This document shows, in pieces, positions 1-12,101 of a DNA stretch of 64,000 nt. The number at the start of each line of letters is the position of its first letter. The first letter of the stretch is position 1. Location: contig CM057009.1 of the NCBI GenBank assembly GCA_029891345.1, positions 305,971,166 to 306,035,165 of the forward strand. The letters run 5' to 3'. The notes under the pieces are model-generated. The model saw nothing but the letters and a program-made list of their open reading frames with translations. It made no database searches and was not told the origin of the DNA. Source of the stretch: Dryococelus australis (Eukaryota; Arthropoda; Insecta; Phasmatodea; Phasmatidae). The position numbers and the translations under genes were made by a program.

Positions 1-167
1 TTTGAGTGGTTTTAAGTGTTTTTATGTTATGCAAACTTGCAATATATTAATTTTTACATGCAACTACACTTTACATCACCCATAGTTTTTCCACAAACAG
101 CTATATACGGTTTTACATTGTTGAATGTCCGCCATTTTCCCGAAACTCTTGGATACTGGTTAGTGTA

Positions 168-838
168 GTACAACCATTTTTTACGTGAATACGTCTTTAA
201 AATTGCAACCATAGAGGAAGGAAATCCAGAAAATCCGATGATATCAAAATCGGGGGATACAGTTTGGCGTTGTAGCTCCGAATCTATCGTCTACATTCAA
301 AATGCAAGTAAACCACGCGATTGCCAAAGGATCAAAGTATTGTTAGGTTGAGTGAGGACGGCGAAGTGTCATGTGCGGCGGGGAGAAAAAAAAAGGGGGG
401 GGATGCACGCCGCAATTTTGAGTTCGTTTCGCCGCGTCTCATAACTTCCACGTAGTACAACTTTCGACTAGGAGAAGCTACGACTCTCTTTTGGATTTCA
501 ATCGACAGCTCTCTTCAAGGTCAATCGATTGTGTGTATAAAAACATTTGTGTTACGTGGTAATGGCGAAATTGTATGAGTTTAATGTAAAAGATTAAGAA
601 AACATAACAAAATTTCGGCCTATATTCGTCAAAAATCCAAGTCGAAACACAGAAATCGTATACGGTTGGAAAGAGCTTCTCAAAAGAAATCCAGTGATAC
701 CCATAAAACCCCATATGATCGAGTGAAGCGGTGCCGGGAACGTAAAATAAACATCAAGGCGTCCGAGCGCGTCAACGTAGACGTATTGCAAAACAAACGG
801 CCGTGTCCCCAACACAGCCAAACACAATTTTTTTAAGG
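168..838 (+). repeat. Dispersed repeat family D, copy 1
   Basis: This stretch of about 670 bp recurs in the same orientation at about 23310-23925. Shared blocks include the run around ACGTGAATACGTCTTTAAA, the segment near CAGCTCCGAATCTAT, the part starting at AGTTCGTTTCGCC, and the 3' block from GATACCCATAAAACCCC to CCCCAACACAGCC. The two copies differ by scattered substitutions and by different homopolymer lengths in the middle (A and G runs here, a 13-G run in the other). No reading frame survives both copies, so I treat it as non-coding or long-dead transposon DNA. The class is unknown. Confidence 0.7.
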
Positions 839-847
839 TCTATTAAC

Positions 848-1088
848 TAGGGATCTGAAAAATTCGCGAGTTCAATTACCTGCATGCTAGAATCTAAAGT
901 CTTATGTACACATATGCCGATATCAACTGCACATTGGTTGTCTGCTGTCACAGTGGAAGGCGACAATTGGACACCGTTCTCCAGGAGGTGTCAAACACCG
1001 TGTGGACCAATGGCTAAAGTTATATAAGCGCACGTGTTTTGAATTCTAGCTAGTCCCAGAATGTTTCCGCTAATTCTTCAGGTCTCTG
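848..1088 (+). mobile_element. hAT-type MITE, subfamily A
   Basis: Short non-autonomous element with terminal inverted repeats TAGGGATCTG / CAGGTCTCTG and subterminal inverted motifs around AATTCGCGAG. It is flanked by near-identical 8-bp sequences (CTATTAAC and TCTATTAC). Its interior (near TGTCTGCTGTCACAGTGGAAG) matches copies at 11610-11851, 11860-12101 and 53120-53359. An 8-bp duplication with TAGAGACC-like ends fits the hAT superfamily. It has no coding capacity. Confidence 0.75.
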
Positions 1089-1226
1089 TCTATTACAAAC
1101 ACGGCCCTTGTAGTTTTACAAACGAGTAGTTTTACAAGATATGTCTTTGTACTGTTACAAGCATTTATAAAATTACAGACACTTTCTCAGTGGAAATTAC
1201 CATTTCTCTTTACAGTGTGAAGCTCT

Positions 1227-1298
1227 GCCCTCATAGCTCAAGGGTAGAGTGGCCGACTTGTAGTCGGAAGGGTCGGGAGTTCGCACCCCGGATCCTCC
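1227..1298 (+). pseudogene. tRNA-Thr(TGT)-like sequence
   Basis: The sequence has a D-arm-like box A (TAGCTCAAGGGTAGAGTGG), an anticodon arm whose 7-base loop CTTGTAG would give anticodon TGT (threonine), and a T-arm-like box B (GGGAGTTCGCACCCC). The acceptor halves pair poorly and the T stem has a mismatch, so a tRNA pseudogene or SINE head is more likely than a working tRNA. The next 140 bp may be the SINE body, but I see no second copy in this window. Confidence 0.6.
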
Positions 1299-1299
1299 G

Positions 1300-3675
1300 C
1301 GGCAGATATCCAGTTCGCAAGCCGCGTACTTGTGGACTGTGAATTTGTCATCAAGTCGGTCTAACTTTAACCCCGTTAATGCCACACCTACAAACTTTAC
1401 TTGCCAACGACATTCTCTCTCTGTACCGCGGCTCATGTACCCGTCAATACAGTCAGTAAAGGCAGCTGTAAAAAAAATTGTTTCGCTTCACGACTTAACA
1501 TGAATTGTAACTGGTGTTAAAATCCCGTTCCCTGTAAGAAATATAGTTATTATCTTTCATTTCTAACCCACACAATGAAAATAATTTTTCTCCTTTATCT
1601 CACATTACAACAGGAAGCACAGAATAAAAATAACTTGCAATATGGCGAGGACGTTCCACTGTTTCACAAAGAATTCTGTGAAACTTACGGATGGACCGTT
1701 GTTCTAAAAAAAATGTAATATCCGCAATTTTAGGAAGATTTGTGTAAAATATATTTAAAATCTTTTTAAGCAATTTCGCGGATGTTTTTCTAGCAGCGTG
1801 CTAAATGTATAAATACTAAATTATAAGTCCCAAATTGGACCACTTGGCAGGGCAGACTTCTGTAAAGGAAATTGCATGAACTATGTGAACAATGACAATT
1901 ATATATTTATATAAATATGCCAATTATGACTTGCTTTAAGCCTGTAGGTTAATAAGGAAGGGGCTCACAAACCAAATGATGGAAGTGGTTAACATTATAC
2001 GCTGCAACTACAAGGAAATAAAGTTTTAAAAAGTTAGAAATTCACATACCAAATTTATTTGTCGTCAACACAATAGTTTTCTGTACTAACCACAAAATAT
2101 TTTGTAAGGGAATACAAAATAAGTACTTCATTTTTTTCTTGCTAACAAACAGTTCAGTGATCTCTGCCAAATGTGTTTCATTCACAAATAAAAATCGGCA
2201 ACGTGAGTTTCCTCAAGCATCTTCAGCTTTCACATTTTTGTATTTTTTTTTGGAACTTGCTACGAAAACACATAAAATAAGCATTTGTATAGGTATAAGA
2301 TTTTGTATAGGTATAAGAGATGCGCGCTTGGAAATTACTATAAAACAGAAAAAAAAAGCCTCATGTAATATTATTTCCAGACAAGAAGCTATAGTGAAAG
2401 AAGTGGCACTGCTATGCAAAGAAATACGAAGGAAAAACGTTGCATTTGGAATATACAGGGTTCCGAACCACTGGATCTCAAACTCGGTGTTGAAGAAATT
2501 GAGAAATGCGAGACGAATCGGGAAGAAGAAACGACCAATAACCTTACAGAAACTTAAAATATGTTCTTTGACACAACAACGTTTGCGTAGTATTCTTTAG
2601 GTACTTTTAACTGTGTAAAAAGAATTTCTTGGTAACATGTATGAACATTAGGTATATCGTTATAAAGTTTCGTGTGGCATATTTTGGTGGCGTAAAAATT
2701 CCAGACCGCAGTAACCAAGCCAACTTAGCTAACGCCGTAGTAAAAGGCCTGGGTCTTATGTCGTACGATTGTGAACAGAAAGGTCTGAATAATACTTAAC
2801 GCTAAATAATGTCACTCCCGACGATGGGCGCCAAACATCAATCACGAAACACTCGTGCCAACGCATTTTTAGCCAGAACCAATTCTGATTCCCCGTCATC
2901 ATTTTCATTATTTTCCATATGAAATCACTTTTGTTTGTCTTAGGTGACATTGGAGGCAGTGGCGTTGTCTTCGGATCTTCAACCTCCGAGTTAGAATTTC
3001 GGGAACTCCACCAAGAGCTGTTGAGAGTAAATTTACATGATTGTTACATATAAGCCGGTTCGTAAATGCTCATCTGTTGTATAGAGTTTGCTTAGTTTTT
3101 GTTCAGTGAATCGTATTTTTTATGTTTGTTTCCACTATGATGTGGATCCCAGATTAAATTTCGTCCTTAACAACTGGATGATGAATTATGGAACTCGTCG
3201 TCTACCCAACTGATTGAAATGGAAGTCGTACCTAGAGCAGAAAACACACTAACACAAAATGTGTCCATGTTGACGCACAAGTCATAATGGCATTGCAGCA
3301 GGGAATATTCGTGACGGAGTGTAAATGCTGGATAATTAAGAGAAGGTGGTTAGAGGGGGAATACAAGCCGCAGGATTCAACACATCTATAATGTTTCCCG
3401 ACCCCAGGGCGCTGGCAAATCACGACCCGCCATCCTCACTCGAGAAGCTGACCTTCCACGCGTGGTGCGACCTATATTGGGGCGTAGGCTGTTGGCATGT
3501 GCCGCAGGCACAGAGACAGCACGTTACAGAAGCGAGATACCAAGGCGGTTCCTGTGATGTGGCCGTACCCATTCGTCGACTTGTCGCACGAGGTTCTCCA
3601 ACGGGCTGTGTGTCTCATTGGCTAACGCGGGTTGCAGATGAGTCTTTACTGGTTTAGCTGTCGGCTGGCAAGAAA
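1300..3675. other. No recognised gene; AT-rich with one open frame
   Basis: This interval has no motif I can name. An open frame of 153 codons runs on the plus strand at 2139-2600. Its Lys/Arg-rich second half (about codons 85-150) is compositionally protein-like, but I recognise no domain, and there is no homologous copy in the window. A GC-richer block lies at about 3395-3660 and also stays open (3346-3657, plus strand). That could simply follow from its base composition. Confidence 0.4.
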
Positions 3676-4115
3676 GGTAAAGGCTGTTCACGATAAAATG
3701 AGCACTTTTGAAATGAACTTTTGAAAAAAGTCATTGTCAGTGCCTGCATACATTTTTAACGGGCGCACTGAATGACATGCGCCCAGTAAAATTGGTAACG
3801 ATGGATGGAGAGTAGTTCTAATACCTTAACTTCGGGTAAAAAGTGTTAGGTAACCATTTTTGATAACTTAAATTATTTCTTTCGCTTTCTGTTTTTTATA
3901 ATGCATCGAAGTGTAAAAGTTAGCAGATTTATACATTTTTTTATTTCCTAAGAATTTCACAGTTTTACTTTTCCGACGTACAAATAAAGTGATGAGGCCC
4001 ATGGCAGTGTTAATTTTATATAAGGCGGAAGAATACACAACGTGCATACAAGTATATCTTAAGGGGGGGGGGGGGACTTTCAAAAGCGCTCATTTTACCG
4101 TGAATGGCCTTTACC
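3676..4115 (+). mobile_element. TIR element family C, copy 1
   Basis: Element of about 440 bp with inverted ends: GGTAAAGGCTGTTCACG at the left and CGTGAATGGCCTTTACC at the right. Longer flanking similarity is visible (GATAAAATGAGC against GCTCATTTTACC). Copies occur at 40190-40610 (same orientation) and 5917-6340 (inverted), with fragments at 22487-22590 and 22960-23320. A run of 13 G at 4063-4075 replaces sequence that is ordinary in the 40-kb copy. No coding capacity; a MITE of unknown superfamily. Confidence 0.7.
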
Positions 4116-4174
4116 AGGAGCGCCATTTTGCTGGCGTGTACCGTTCGAGTTCGGCGTATAAGAGTTTATAGTCT

Positions 4175-4480
4175 TTTTGAAAGAAACCTTTGAAAAATCA
4201 CCCTATGTATGACGTGTTTGGTAGTTTATTTAATGCGCCGTTTATGATAGGCGTTTTATTCTCTGTCACCATAATGGTATTTAATTGTGGTTAAATTGAT
4301 CTTGTACTCGTATTGTATCTACACAGTATAGTATCTCATTTCAGAACAGTAAAAAAATACGTGTAATATTAATGTATATTAATAAATAGCTCTCGTGCAA
4401 AATGTTATTAAACTGAGGGTTCACAATTACGACGCGCAGTCCCGTTGGTATAATTTTCCTGACTTCGAGAAGCTTTGTTT
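4175..4480 (+). repeat. Dispersed repeat family E, uninterrupted copy
   Basis: The stretch starting near ACCTTTGAAAAATCACCC matches 27045-27830. Matched blocks include CCATGTATGAC-like sequence, the GGTTAAATTGA block, a TGCAAAAT block and the GCGCGCAGT block. The copy at 27 kb carries a 440-bp insertion at the position that here reads TTTAATGCGCC (4229-4239). This copy therefore preserves the empty site. Confidence 0.6.
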
Positions 4481-4856
4481 TCATGGCGCGGACGGATCAT
4501 GTGAAAGCAGAACTTTAGCAGGACTTCATAAAAGTTGGAAGTAACCATGAATAGAATTTAACTCGCTCCTGTATTCTTAAGATTTCTGTACCGCAGTAGT
4601 AGACCAGCCTAACCAGTACAAACTTCTTTGTACCCCGGACTAACATTAATTTGCCAAATTACGAAACTCCTTTTATTCATATTATGACATTTTTTTTTTG
4701 TGTGCAGTTTCTTTTCACTTACAAGAGAAGCCAATAACAGAACGTTTTTGTTCTTACGAAGATTCAGTTTAGTTGTAAACGTTATGCTCAGCACCATTCA
4801 TTAGAATTCTACATTATCTGATATCACTGTGAGAAATTATTTGGAAATTTACCGTA

Positions 4857-5095
4857 CCAGTGTATACACTAAGGGAGAAAGCAGAAACGGTAGTGTTTCC
4901 CCTACACGTTCATTGGGGCGTTCCTACATTCGCTCAGGAAACAGTCGAATGTGTAGGGAAGTTCCCAACTATGTATATTAGCGACGCTAAACATTCCTGT
5001 ATCTGCAGCTTGTGTGGTATTATCATACAGTTTATAGGTTAAAAATTTCCATTACAATTTAGGAAGATTACGAGAAAAATTTCAACAGCGTTTTT
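4857..5095 (+). repeat. Dispersed repeat family F, copy 1
   Basis: Similar in the same orientation to 29600-29815. Shared blocks include CAGGAAACAGTC, the GGGAAGTT block, GCTAAACAT, and the 3' block CCATTACAATTTAGGAAG. No inverted termini or reading frame were recognised. Confidence 0.55.
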
Positions 5096-5916
5096 TTTCT
5101 GAGGGCTTACTGGTTATTTCTTACCTGTAAACATTCGCGTTTATTTCACAGTATCATTTGATCGCTGTTCCTATGATAAAATTAAATGCGTTCAGAAAGA
5201 ACACCAAAGTTAATTGTGTATATTGTCGAAAAGTATATGATAATAATATCATTATAACAGGCTTGAAACGCATTAAACAAACTTTCAAATGGATTTAAGA
5301 TTTTGAAATTTTTCCCTGAAGTCACCCCATGGAAGATTTTTACAGCTATATTCCAAAGTTTTGTTAGTAACGATACAATTTTGGACTTTACCGTGTGCAG
5401 CCGCGTCTAAAGGTAACCGCCTATATAGAATGTCAAAAGTCGGGTATTGCTCTATTAAAGTAAGTTTCTGGTCCAAAACGGTCAATATTAGGAGCGAATT
5501 CCGCTTCACGAATACAGCATTTCAGAAATTTCACCCCCGAAGACTTGTTTGTGTTCTGCTACTTCCGTTTTAAATGCATGTTTTTTTAAAGGTGAAAATT
5601 GCTGACACGGACTTTCAGAGTATATACTTAAGCCATTAAAATTCTGTAAGAGGATATTGAAAAAGATATGTTGAACATTCGCACACTACGAGTAGTTTAA
5701 TTAGTACATCAGGATATGATAGATTCACTACAGAAAGTCTCGTTGAGGCGAGATTCCGACGGAAAGACTGAACGCCAGTTCCATGTCTTGCGTACAGAGG
5801 TGACAAGGCACGTGATATGCACGCCTCGGCGGCACTTGGAGCTTTATAGGTCTCGGAAATGCAAAACACGACTCATACAAGTTCGCCCACGATGTCGTTT
5901 GCGTATTTATTTCCAT
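5096..5916. other. No recognised feature
   Basis: AT-rich DNA with only short open frames on both strands (the longest is about 77 codons). No repeat partner, RNA gene or transposase motif was seen. Confidence 0.4.
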
Positions 5917-6340
5917 AGGCTGTTCACCGTAAACTGAGCTCTGCTAAAATCCCTGCTTGGAATCTAATTAATTGTATGCACGTAGTGCATTCTTAAGCCT
6001 TATGCAAATTTAACATTGTCATGGTCCTCATGACTTTATTCATGCGTCGGTCGAGTGAAACTATGGGATTATTATGAAAGCGAATACTTTACAAATCTGC
6101 TCATTTTTACACTTCGGTGCATAAAAAAAAAAAAACAGGAAGCGAAAGAAATAAGTGAAGTTATCACAGATGGTTACCTCTCGCTTTGAATTCGACGTTA
6201 AGACATGTGACTATGTGCTTTCCCTCCGTCGTTACCAACTATGCTGGGCGCATGTCACTCAGTGAACCCATGCAGGTAGGGGCAGTGGCTGTTTTCTATG
6301 CTTCATTTCAAAACTGCTTACTTTATCGCGAACAGCCTTC
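5917..6340 (-). mobile_element. TIR element family C, inverted copy
   Basis: Reverse-complement copy of the 3676-4115 element. It starts at the TGTTCACCGTAAACTGAGC end and finishes at CTTTATCGCGAACAGCC. Internal blocks such as AAGCGAAAGAAAT, the TGGTTACCT block and GTCGTTACCAACT also match. It contains a 13-A run at about 6123-6135. Confidence 0.65.
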
Positions 6341-8161
6341 AGGGTACTCGCTTGTAGAGCAAGTAAGAACGTTAGATCGCAACACTTCTGAGTGATGAGC
6401 GGTGCTAAGTTCCCGACATGTGCGTTGCATTGCACCACATTATTTTTTAAAATCTTATTCTGTGTGAAGAGGAGATGAAATTATTTTCCGTAGGTACAAC
6501 TTGTACATTTTTTTATTTTTGGCTATTGTGAAGTCAGTCTTCGAAGTGACTCCCTGTATATAAATTTATCTATTTTAAAACAAACATTGAGTAACGGATT
6601 TAAAGTAATGCTTTAACATTGAATCAGGAGAAGCAGTTCCAAGAATTAATGTCGTATTAAACGGCCGATAATTAAACTGATAACTGATAACTACTGCACA
6701 TTTTTTCTGTTAGGATTTAATTAATAATTATCACGTTGTTAACATTCCCGTTTTTAACAATTCCACATACATTTGATCGACAAACGGGCAATTTTCATTA
6801 AGGCCGTGGAATGTTTATGTACACATATGGGAAAGGAAACCCAACCGACAGTCGACTGGCAGAAAGAAGAAACTTCGACGGGATTTTAACACTTTTTTTT
6901 TTCACTGACATGATCAACATATAAGCATCCTTACAATACAACCCAATTAAGTGACCGAAATATATTTATTTTTTTAATTGTATGCGTGAATACTGGAACG
7001 TCGGAACTGACAGTTTCCGGCCCAAATGTCATATTATAAATGTCGGTATGAAGAAATGGAATGGAGTGGAAGTTTGCCGAGTAAATACGAATGGATGTGG
7101 AGAAGGGGGTGGAGAAGAGTCGACTAACCTCTAATATATGGCTAGGTTGAGAAGGTCGGTGGAAATCGATTAGCAAGTAAGTGTACTGAAGAAAAGAATA
7201 AGGCGATCGAAACTTCATAGAAGGTTAGGAAAGGAGGTAATGTGACATTAACACACTAATTTATTGATGGGCATTATCAGTCGCTTACTGGCCTTGCAGG
7301 ACTAAACAATAAACAAAACAGGTCTTTAGAAAGTTTTATCAAAAACGTGAAAACTGTACACTGCTCTTTAACTAATTTGAAATATTGACCCTGGAGAAAA
7401 TTTTTCTGAATTATACGTAACTTACTTTTCGCGGTTTACCACGATCTGCAGAGATTTCTGTGACGGTAATAACTAGGAAAGCTGCCCTGAACCTTCAATG
7501 CAAATACTAGGCGAGTGACGAACGTGTGCGAATAATAACATGCGGCCGAAGTCAACATTATCTACCACTTTAATTAAATATTTTCCTTTCATTATTTTAA
7601 AAGCCCTTTCAAACCAACGCATGAAAAAAAAAACACCAAGTTAACAAGTTAAACAGTTTTTCTCGCGTATTTTACAAAAGTATTTTTTACTGTGTGAACC
7701 TAATTCTCGTTTAAATTTTAGTGACTCGTAACGAAACATTTCCGTATTATTCTGGTAGGCTTGTTTCATTTGCGATGTCCTCTGTAACGTTGTGGAAAGA
7801 AATGATCTCTTCAAAAGGGACGAAAACCGCGTGTTAGTTCCGTTGCGGAAAGAACTTTCGCTGCTGTTCGATTCTCAGTCAGAAAAATATATCCTCTAAA
7901 AAACGGTATTCATTTTTATTCAAATTTCGGGGATGTTAGCCAGTGCACGCGTTTAAATTTGACAAACGTGAATTTTCTCTCCCAGCGAGCCCGTGTTTAT
8001 TACAGGAATGTGTAAAGGCACTGGGAATTCCTTCAGGCTAAAGAATTGTTTCTACTTTTACAAGAAAAATACTTGGAAACCCAGTTGCCAAGATAATCCT
8101 TTGTAAAACAACAAACAGTTTTCTTGGAACTCTGCAAAATATATATTTGTAATATTAAGAA
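6341..8161. other. No recognised feature
   Basis: AT-rich sequence without recognisable genes, RNA motifs or repeat partners in this window. The longest open frame (6931-7218, minus strand) shows no family signature. Confidence 0.4.
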
Positions 8162-8414
8162 CTAGCAATACCCTGGCCCGCTTCGCTGGGTATCTATTTA
8201 TTATTGTATATACACAATTAATTATAGAATTAATATGTATAATTGTTATAAATTTTATTACAATATTTAAAATCTACATTTTAAAAGTAATTAAAATATA
8301 TTTTCTCCGTAATTACATCTTAAAGAAAGAAAATTAATTTTAACTTATTATTTTTTAATAGGAACCGCCTGCGACTTAGTGCGTTTTTTTTTCATACGTT
8401 TAATTACATTTACG
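8162..8414 (-). mobile_element. Helitron 3' terminus
   Basis: Read on the minus strand, the segment ends with a GC-rich hairpin-prone stretch (ACCCAGCGAAGCGGGCC, AGGGT) followed by CTAG and then a host T. That is the standard Helitron 3' end: a hairpin just upstream of CTRR, inserted before T. The helicase remnant lies immediately upstream on the same strand at 8415-8606. The A/T-rich sequence between them would be the 3' untranslated part. I could not locate the 5' TC end. Confidence 0.65.
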
Positions 8415-8606
8415 TTAACTTGTTAGAGCTTCTCTGTATACTACGTTTATTGTTTTATTAATTTCTGGTATCAAAATATATTGGTTTTCTGGAGTTCCGA
8501 CTCTAGATAACCCGACGGCCACGAGAAAAAAATTCCTTGCTCAAATCTATTCCCACATATTTGAAAGTTTGTCCTAGGACTTCTTGAGCAAATTCGTGTG
8601 AACTTC
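8415..8606 (-). pseudogene. Helitron Rep/helicase C-terminal remnant
   Basis: The minus strand encodes a piece of the PIF1-like helicase C-terminus found in Helitron Rep/Hel proteins. The first frame reads GQTFKYVGIDLSKEFFSRG, matching the family's GQT..VGIDL...FSHGQLYVA region. It then hits a stop where QLYVALS would be expected. After a frame change it continues RVGTPENQYILIPEINK and ends INVVYREALTS plus stop, matching the typical ..NVVYKEVL end. Only this C-terminal tail (about 60 residues) is recognisable; the Walker motifs and the Rep HUH domain are absent. The gene is broken by at least one indel. Its position directly before a Helitron 3' terminus supports the call. Confidence 0.7.
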
Positions 8607-9775
8607 ACTTCAACACCAACAACCCAAAATTTACTTTAACAATACCGTTAGTTTCGAATCTGTTTGTCTAGAAATTCGGCAGGCATATAATTTTAAACCG
8701 TAAATGTTTTAGTTTTTAATGTTTTTTAAATAGGACTACATATTTGCACATTATTGGTTTCATAATTGAGAGATTATTTTCTCTTAATGATCGTTGTGTT
8801 TGGAATAACATTTACTGGCATAAATCATTTTAGTACAACAGTTTATTACGGGCTGTTAAGTTAGTATAAACAAATGTTTTATCATAAAGGCTACAAAAAT
8901 ACTTTTGCAGCGATTACACCTCCCGAAGCAAGCATTATTTGGAAAAAAACATATTCATAGGTGGCATTAATTTTGCACGTGATTCGGAATTCTAGAAATA
9001 ATACATAAACCGACATGACAATTAAAACCTTTTTATATAAACTCTCAATGATTTACTATAATTTTCGTGGGCTTTATAATTTGAACACCTACGAATACGC
9101 AGACCACAATTTCTCAGAAACTGCCGTTAAACACGGCAAGAATGCCAACACGCAGATCAATTGCGTGTAATTCTTGAGGAATCTTAGATGGACATTATGC
9201 TGTATAGTGTAATATATCATAGTGGCGGCATTGTTTATTTTTTACTATTTTATTTCTTATTTTATAAAATCTGTGTGTAGGATATCTTTATACCACGGGA
9301 TAGTCCACTATAAGTAAAAACACTCATTTTCATGGCTCTGAGCAAATAAAGGTATAAAACGCTTCTATACTTTCAAAATAAATGCATTGGCCTAAAATTA
9401 CTATTTTAGATATACTTGGTTAAAATGACCGCATAAATGAGTTTTCGTGAAATTCCACCGAATGTTACAAACTAAGTAGTATTCCAGTTGTATGTTTTTT
9501 TATGATATGTGGTCGTATATGAATATCGTGGGCAAGTGCAATGTTTTCACACTGAGGATAACTTTTGCGTGGCTCGGCAAACGTCCTGTCCTTCGTCCCC
9601 CACTGCCATGCATGCAACTGAGCCCGCCGTAACTGATGTTTGTGGAACAGCCGATAGCGCAGCCAGACCTGCGCGCGCATGTCGCCCCCCCCCCCCCCTC
9701 TTGCTACGCGCCCAGGCACGCACAGGAGTCTGCCGGCTACAGTATTTACACATACGTGAAAGATTATCGTCGGCA
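8607..9775. other. No recognised gene; probable decayed Helitron 5' part and GC-rich block
   Basis: The first part may be older Helitron sequence upstream of the helicase tail, but no frame is readable. A GC-rich block at about 9570-9760 contains a 14-C run (9685-9698) and keeps open frames on both strands. I found no family signature there. Confidence 0.35.
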
Positions 9776-10180
9776 CTAAAGGAAATGTTCAAAATGCCCT
9801 CTATCAGCATGAACACGTGCAGCAACGCGCCGTCGCATGGGCATCCGTATGCGTTGATAAATCCTTGGAAAATTGCTGATTGTTTCGCAACCTGCCGCAG
9901 TATTATTCCGGAGGTTGCCCACATCGTCCACTGGGGTAGCATACAGAAGTGTCTTTAAATGTCCTCACAAATAAAAGTCTAGTGGATTCAAATCACTGCT
10001 CCTCGGGGGGGCTGGTATGAAGCTGCCAATTACAGCTGCGATGGCATTCCACAGTACCATGATCCAGCCCGCAGGATATACATTGCACATAATGTATTAC
10101 GGGCTATAGTGAAGAAACGAAGCGTTTGCGGACCTACGTTCATAATACATTTTCCCATCCACCAGATGTGAGGAATGTTG
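9776..10180 (-). pseudogene. DDE (IS630/Tc1-mariner-type) transposase, C-terminal half
   Basis: The minus strand reads a decayed transposase. From about 10110 downward, RNTLCAMYP matches the region after the family's DGAPxHF motif. The catalytic block RSSDLNPLDFYL follows at about 9965-10000. Its next codon, normally Trp in LWGHLK, is a TGA stop (9965-9967). Reading continues as GHLKTLLYATPVDDVGNL and ends MRRRVAARVHADRGHFEHFL plus stop, a tail typical of this insect transposase group. The second Asp of the catalytic triad (in DLNP) is present, but the N-terminal half with the HTH and first Asp is missing. The upstream part needs frame changes. This is a dead copy. A fragment of the opposite (N-proximal) part of a similar transposase lies at 28760-28940. 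Confidence 0.65.
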
Positions 10181-11609
10181 CCCCGAAGTATTGACATGCA
10201 ATTTTGCAGCATCCTGTACACCGGAGTTGTGACTCAACAATACGAGTGAAAAACGAACAAGCGCTCGCTGTACATTAAACGTGCAAAGGGTCGTGTGCTA
10301 GACGTGAGTCCGGGTGAGTCGCACTGACGAAATATGATGGCACGTTGATGTATTGTGCGGCACCAAGAGCCCTCACTGGCTAATAAGTTGTAATGTACTG
10401 CGACTGCAAAATGAACACAAGACGAATAATACTGCAGTACACGAATATATTGAAACATCACACATTTATGCATTTGGCAAAGTAAGTAGACTAATCACGC
10501 TAGTGTTAGGAACTGTACGAAGGCCATACTATGAGATTCAAGATAGGTTATTTTATATTGCCTTCCTGTAAGGCTACTCAACGTCTGTTATTAAATGTCC
10601 TCGTGGACATTTCAACTGAATGTTCTGATAAGACGAACATTTTTATTAATTTAGACGCTCTGATTCATAATTTATCACAACAAATAGTTTACATCTTAGT
10701 GTTACAATGTTTCATGTAAACACAGGGTGGCAACCTCCACTCACTTAACGAAGAGGGATTGCACTAATAAACCACGTTATCACAAGTGTAAAATCTGCGT
10801 TATCAAAATAACTATTTACCTATTTGTTACTTAATAACAAATCATTTTTGATATGCTTGATTAACAATGCTTAAAAATTCGATTATAAGGGGGCACACAG
10901 CTTCCTTAATAATTACTTATGGGAGAAATCGTAAATTTGTATTCATCTTATACTTTCATAAGTAATAACCTGAATAACCTGCCGGGGTTTGGTGATGTTG
11001 TTCAAAAACACTCTATGTAATTTGTACTATATTTCTGAAGACTTCTGAAGGATACTGATAAATCTATTAATTATTCATACTGCGTATTCTCCTGCCATAT
11101 GTTAGAACTGACACTTTCATGGCACTAAAAATGATTATTTATGTTACAATCAAGTAACATTGTAACATTGTGTCAGTCACGAGTAGTATGATTATTCAGT
11201 TTCTGGATTACGGAATGTGGAGTGGTGCTGTGATGTTTGAACAGCTGCATAGTGTGCATGCCATGGTTGGATGCCTGTGATCTTAACCTTGACCTCGAGG
11301 TGTCCTCGTCATGATCTCGAGGGCATACTTCCTCCCCCACCCCTCCCAAAACCAAAACCAAAAAAATATTGCAAAATTTTAATAATCAAGTTGTAGAATA
11401 TTTTAACATAAATAATATTTTGAGCCTCTTCTAAGAGCACTTCTCATTTTCTGCACAAATGCCTAAAGACGCATCTTCTAGTGTCAGTATGCACAGCAAA
11501 AATAATAAAACTTGGTATTATAACATAATATTGATATAATTTTACTGCTTACAAGGAATTATAACAGGAAACTTTCGCTTTGTGGGTCGAAATTGAGACT
11601 CGTTATAAG
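10181..11609. other. No recognised feature
   Basis: AT-rich DNA with short uninformative open frames. A pyrimidine/AC-rich patch (CCTCCCCCACCCCTCCC) lies near 11331-11347. No repeat partner was recognised. Confidence 0.35.
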
Positions 11610-11851
11610 TAGATACCCGAAAAATTCGTGAGTTTATTGACCTGCAGGCTAGACTCTGCAGTTTTATGTACCAATACGTCAATATCAACTGCACAGTGTT
11701 TGTCTGCTGTCACAGTAGAAGTGTACAATTGGACGCCGTTCTTCAGGAGGTATCCAACACCGTGCGAACAAATGGCTAAAATTATATAAATGCGCGTTTT
11801 TTTTTTAAATTCTAGCTTGTCCCGAAATGAGTCCGCGAATTCAGGTTTCTA
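11610..11851 (+). mobile_element. hAT-type MITE, subfamily A (first of a pair)
   Basis: 242-bp element from TAGATACCC to GGTTTCTA, preceded by GTTATAAG (11602-11609) and followed by CTTATAAG (11852-11859). The interior matches the copy at 848-1088. A poly-T run (about 11798-11806) lies near the 3' end. Confidence 0.8.
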
Positions 11852-11859
11852 CTTATAAG

Positions 11860-12101
11860 TAGAGACCTGAAGAATTCGCGGATTCATTTTGGGACAAGCT
11901 AGAATTCAAAACACGTGCGTTTATATTACTTTATTTATTGTTCCACACGGTGTTTGACTCCTCCCGGAGAACGGCGTCCAATTGTCGGCTTTTTGCTGTG
12001 ACAGCAGACAACCAATGTGCATTTGATATCGGCATATTTGTACATAAGGTTATAGAGTCTATCCTGCAGGTCATTGAACACGCGAGTTTCTCAGGTCTGT
12101 A
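11860..12101 (-). mobile_element. hAT-type MITE, subfamily A (second of a pair)
   Basis: 242-bp inverted copy from TAGAGACCTG to CAGGTCTGTA. The preceding 8 bp (CTTATAAG, 11852-11859) also serves as the right flank of the previous element. The following 8 bp (CTTATAAG, 12102-12109) are identical. The two elements lie in opposite orientation and share a middle target duplication. Confidence 0.8.

Noticed and set aside
1227-1298. Functional tRNA-Thr gene
   Set aside because: Acceptor halves do not pair and the T stem has a mismatch. Kept as a tRNA-like pseudogene or SINE head.
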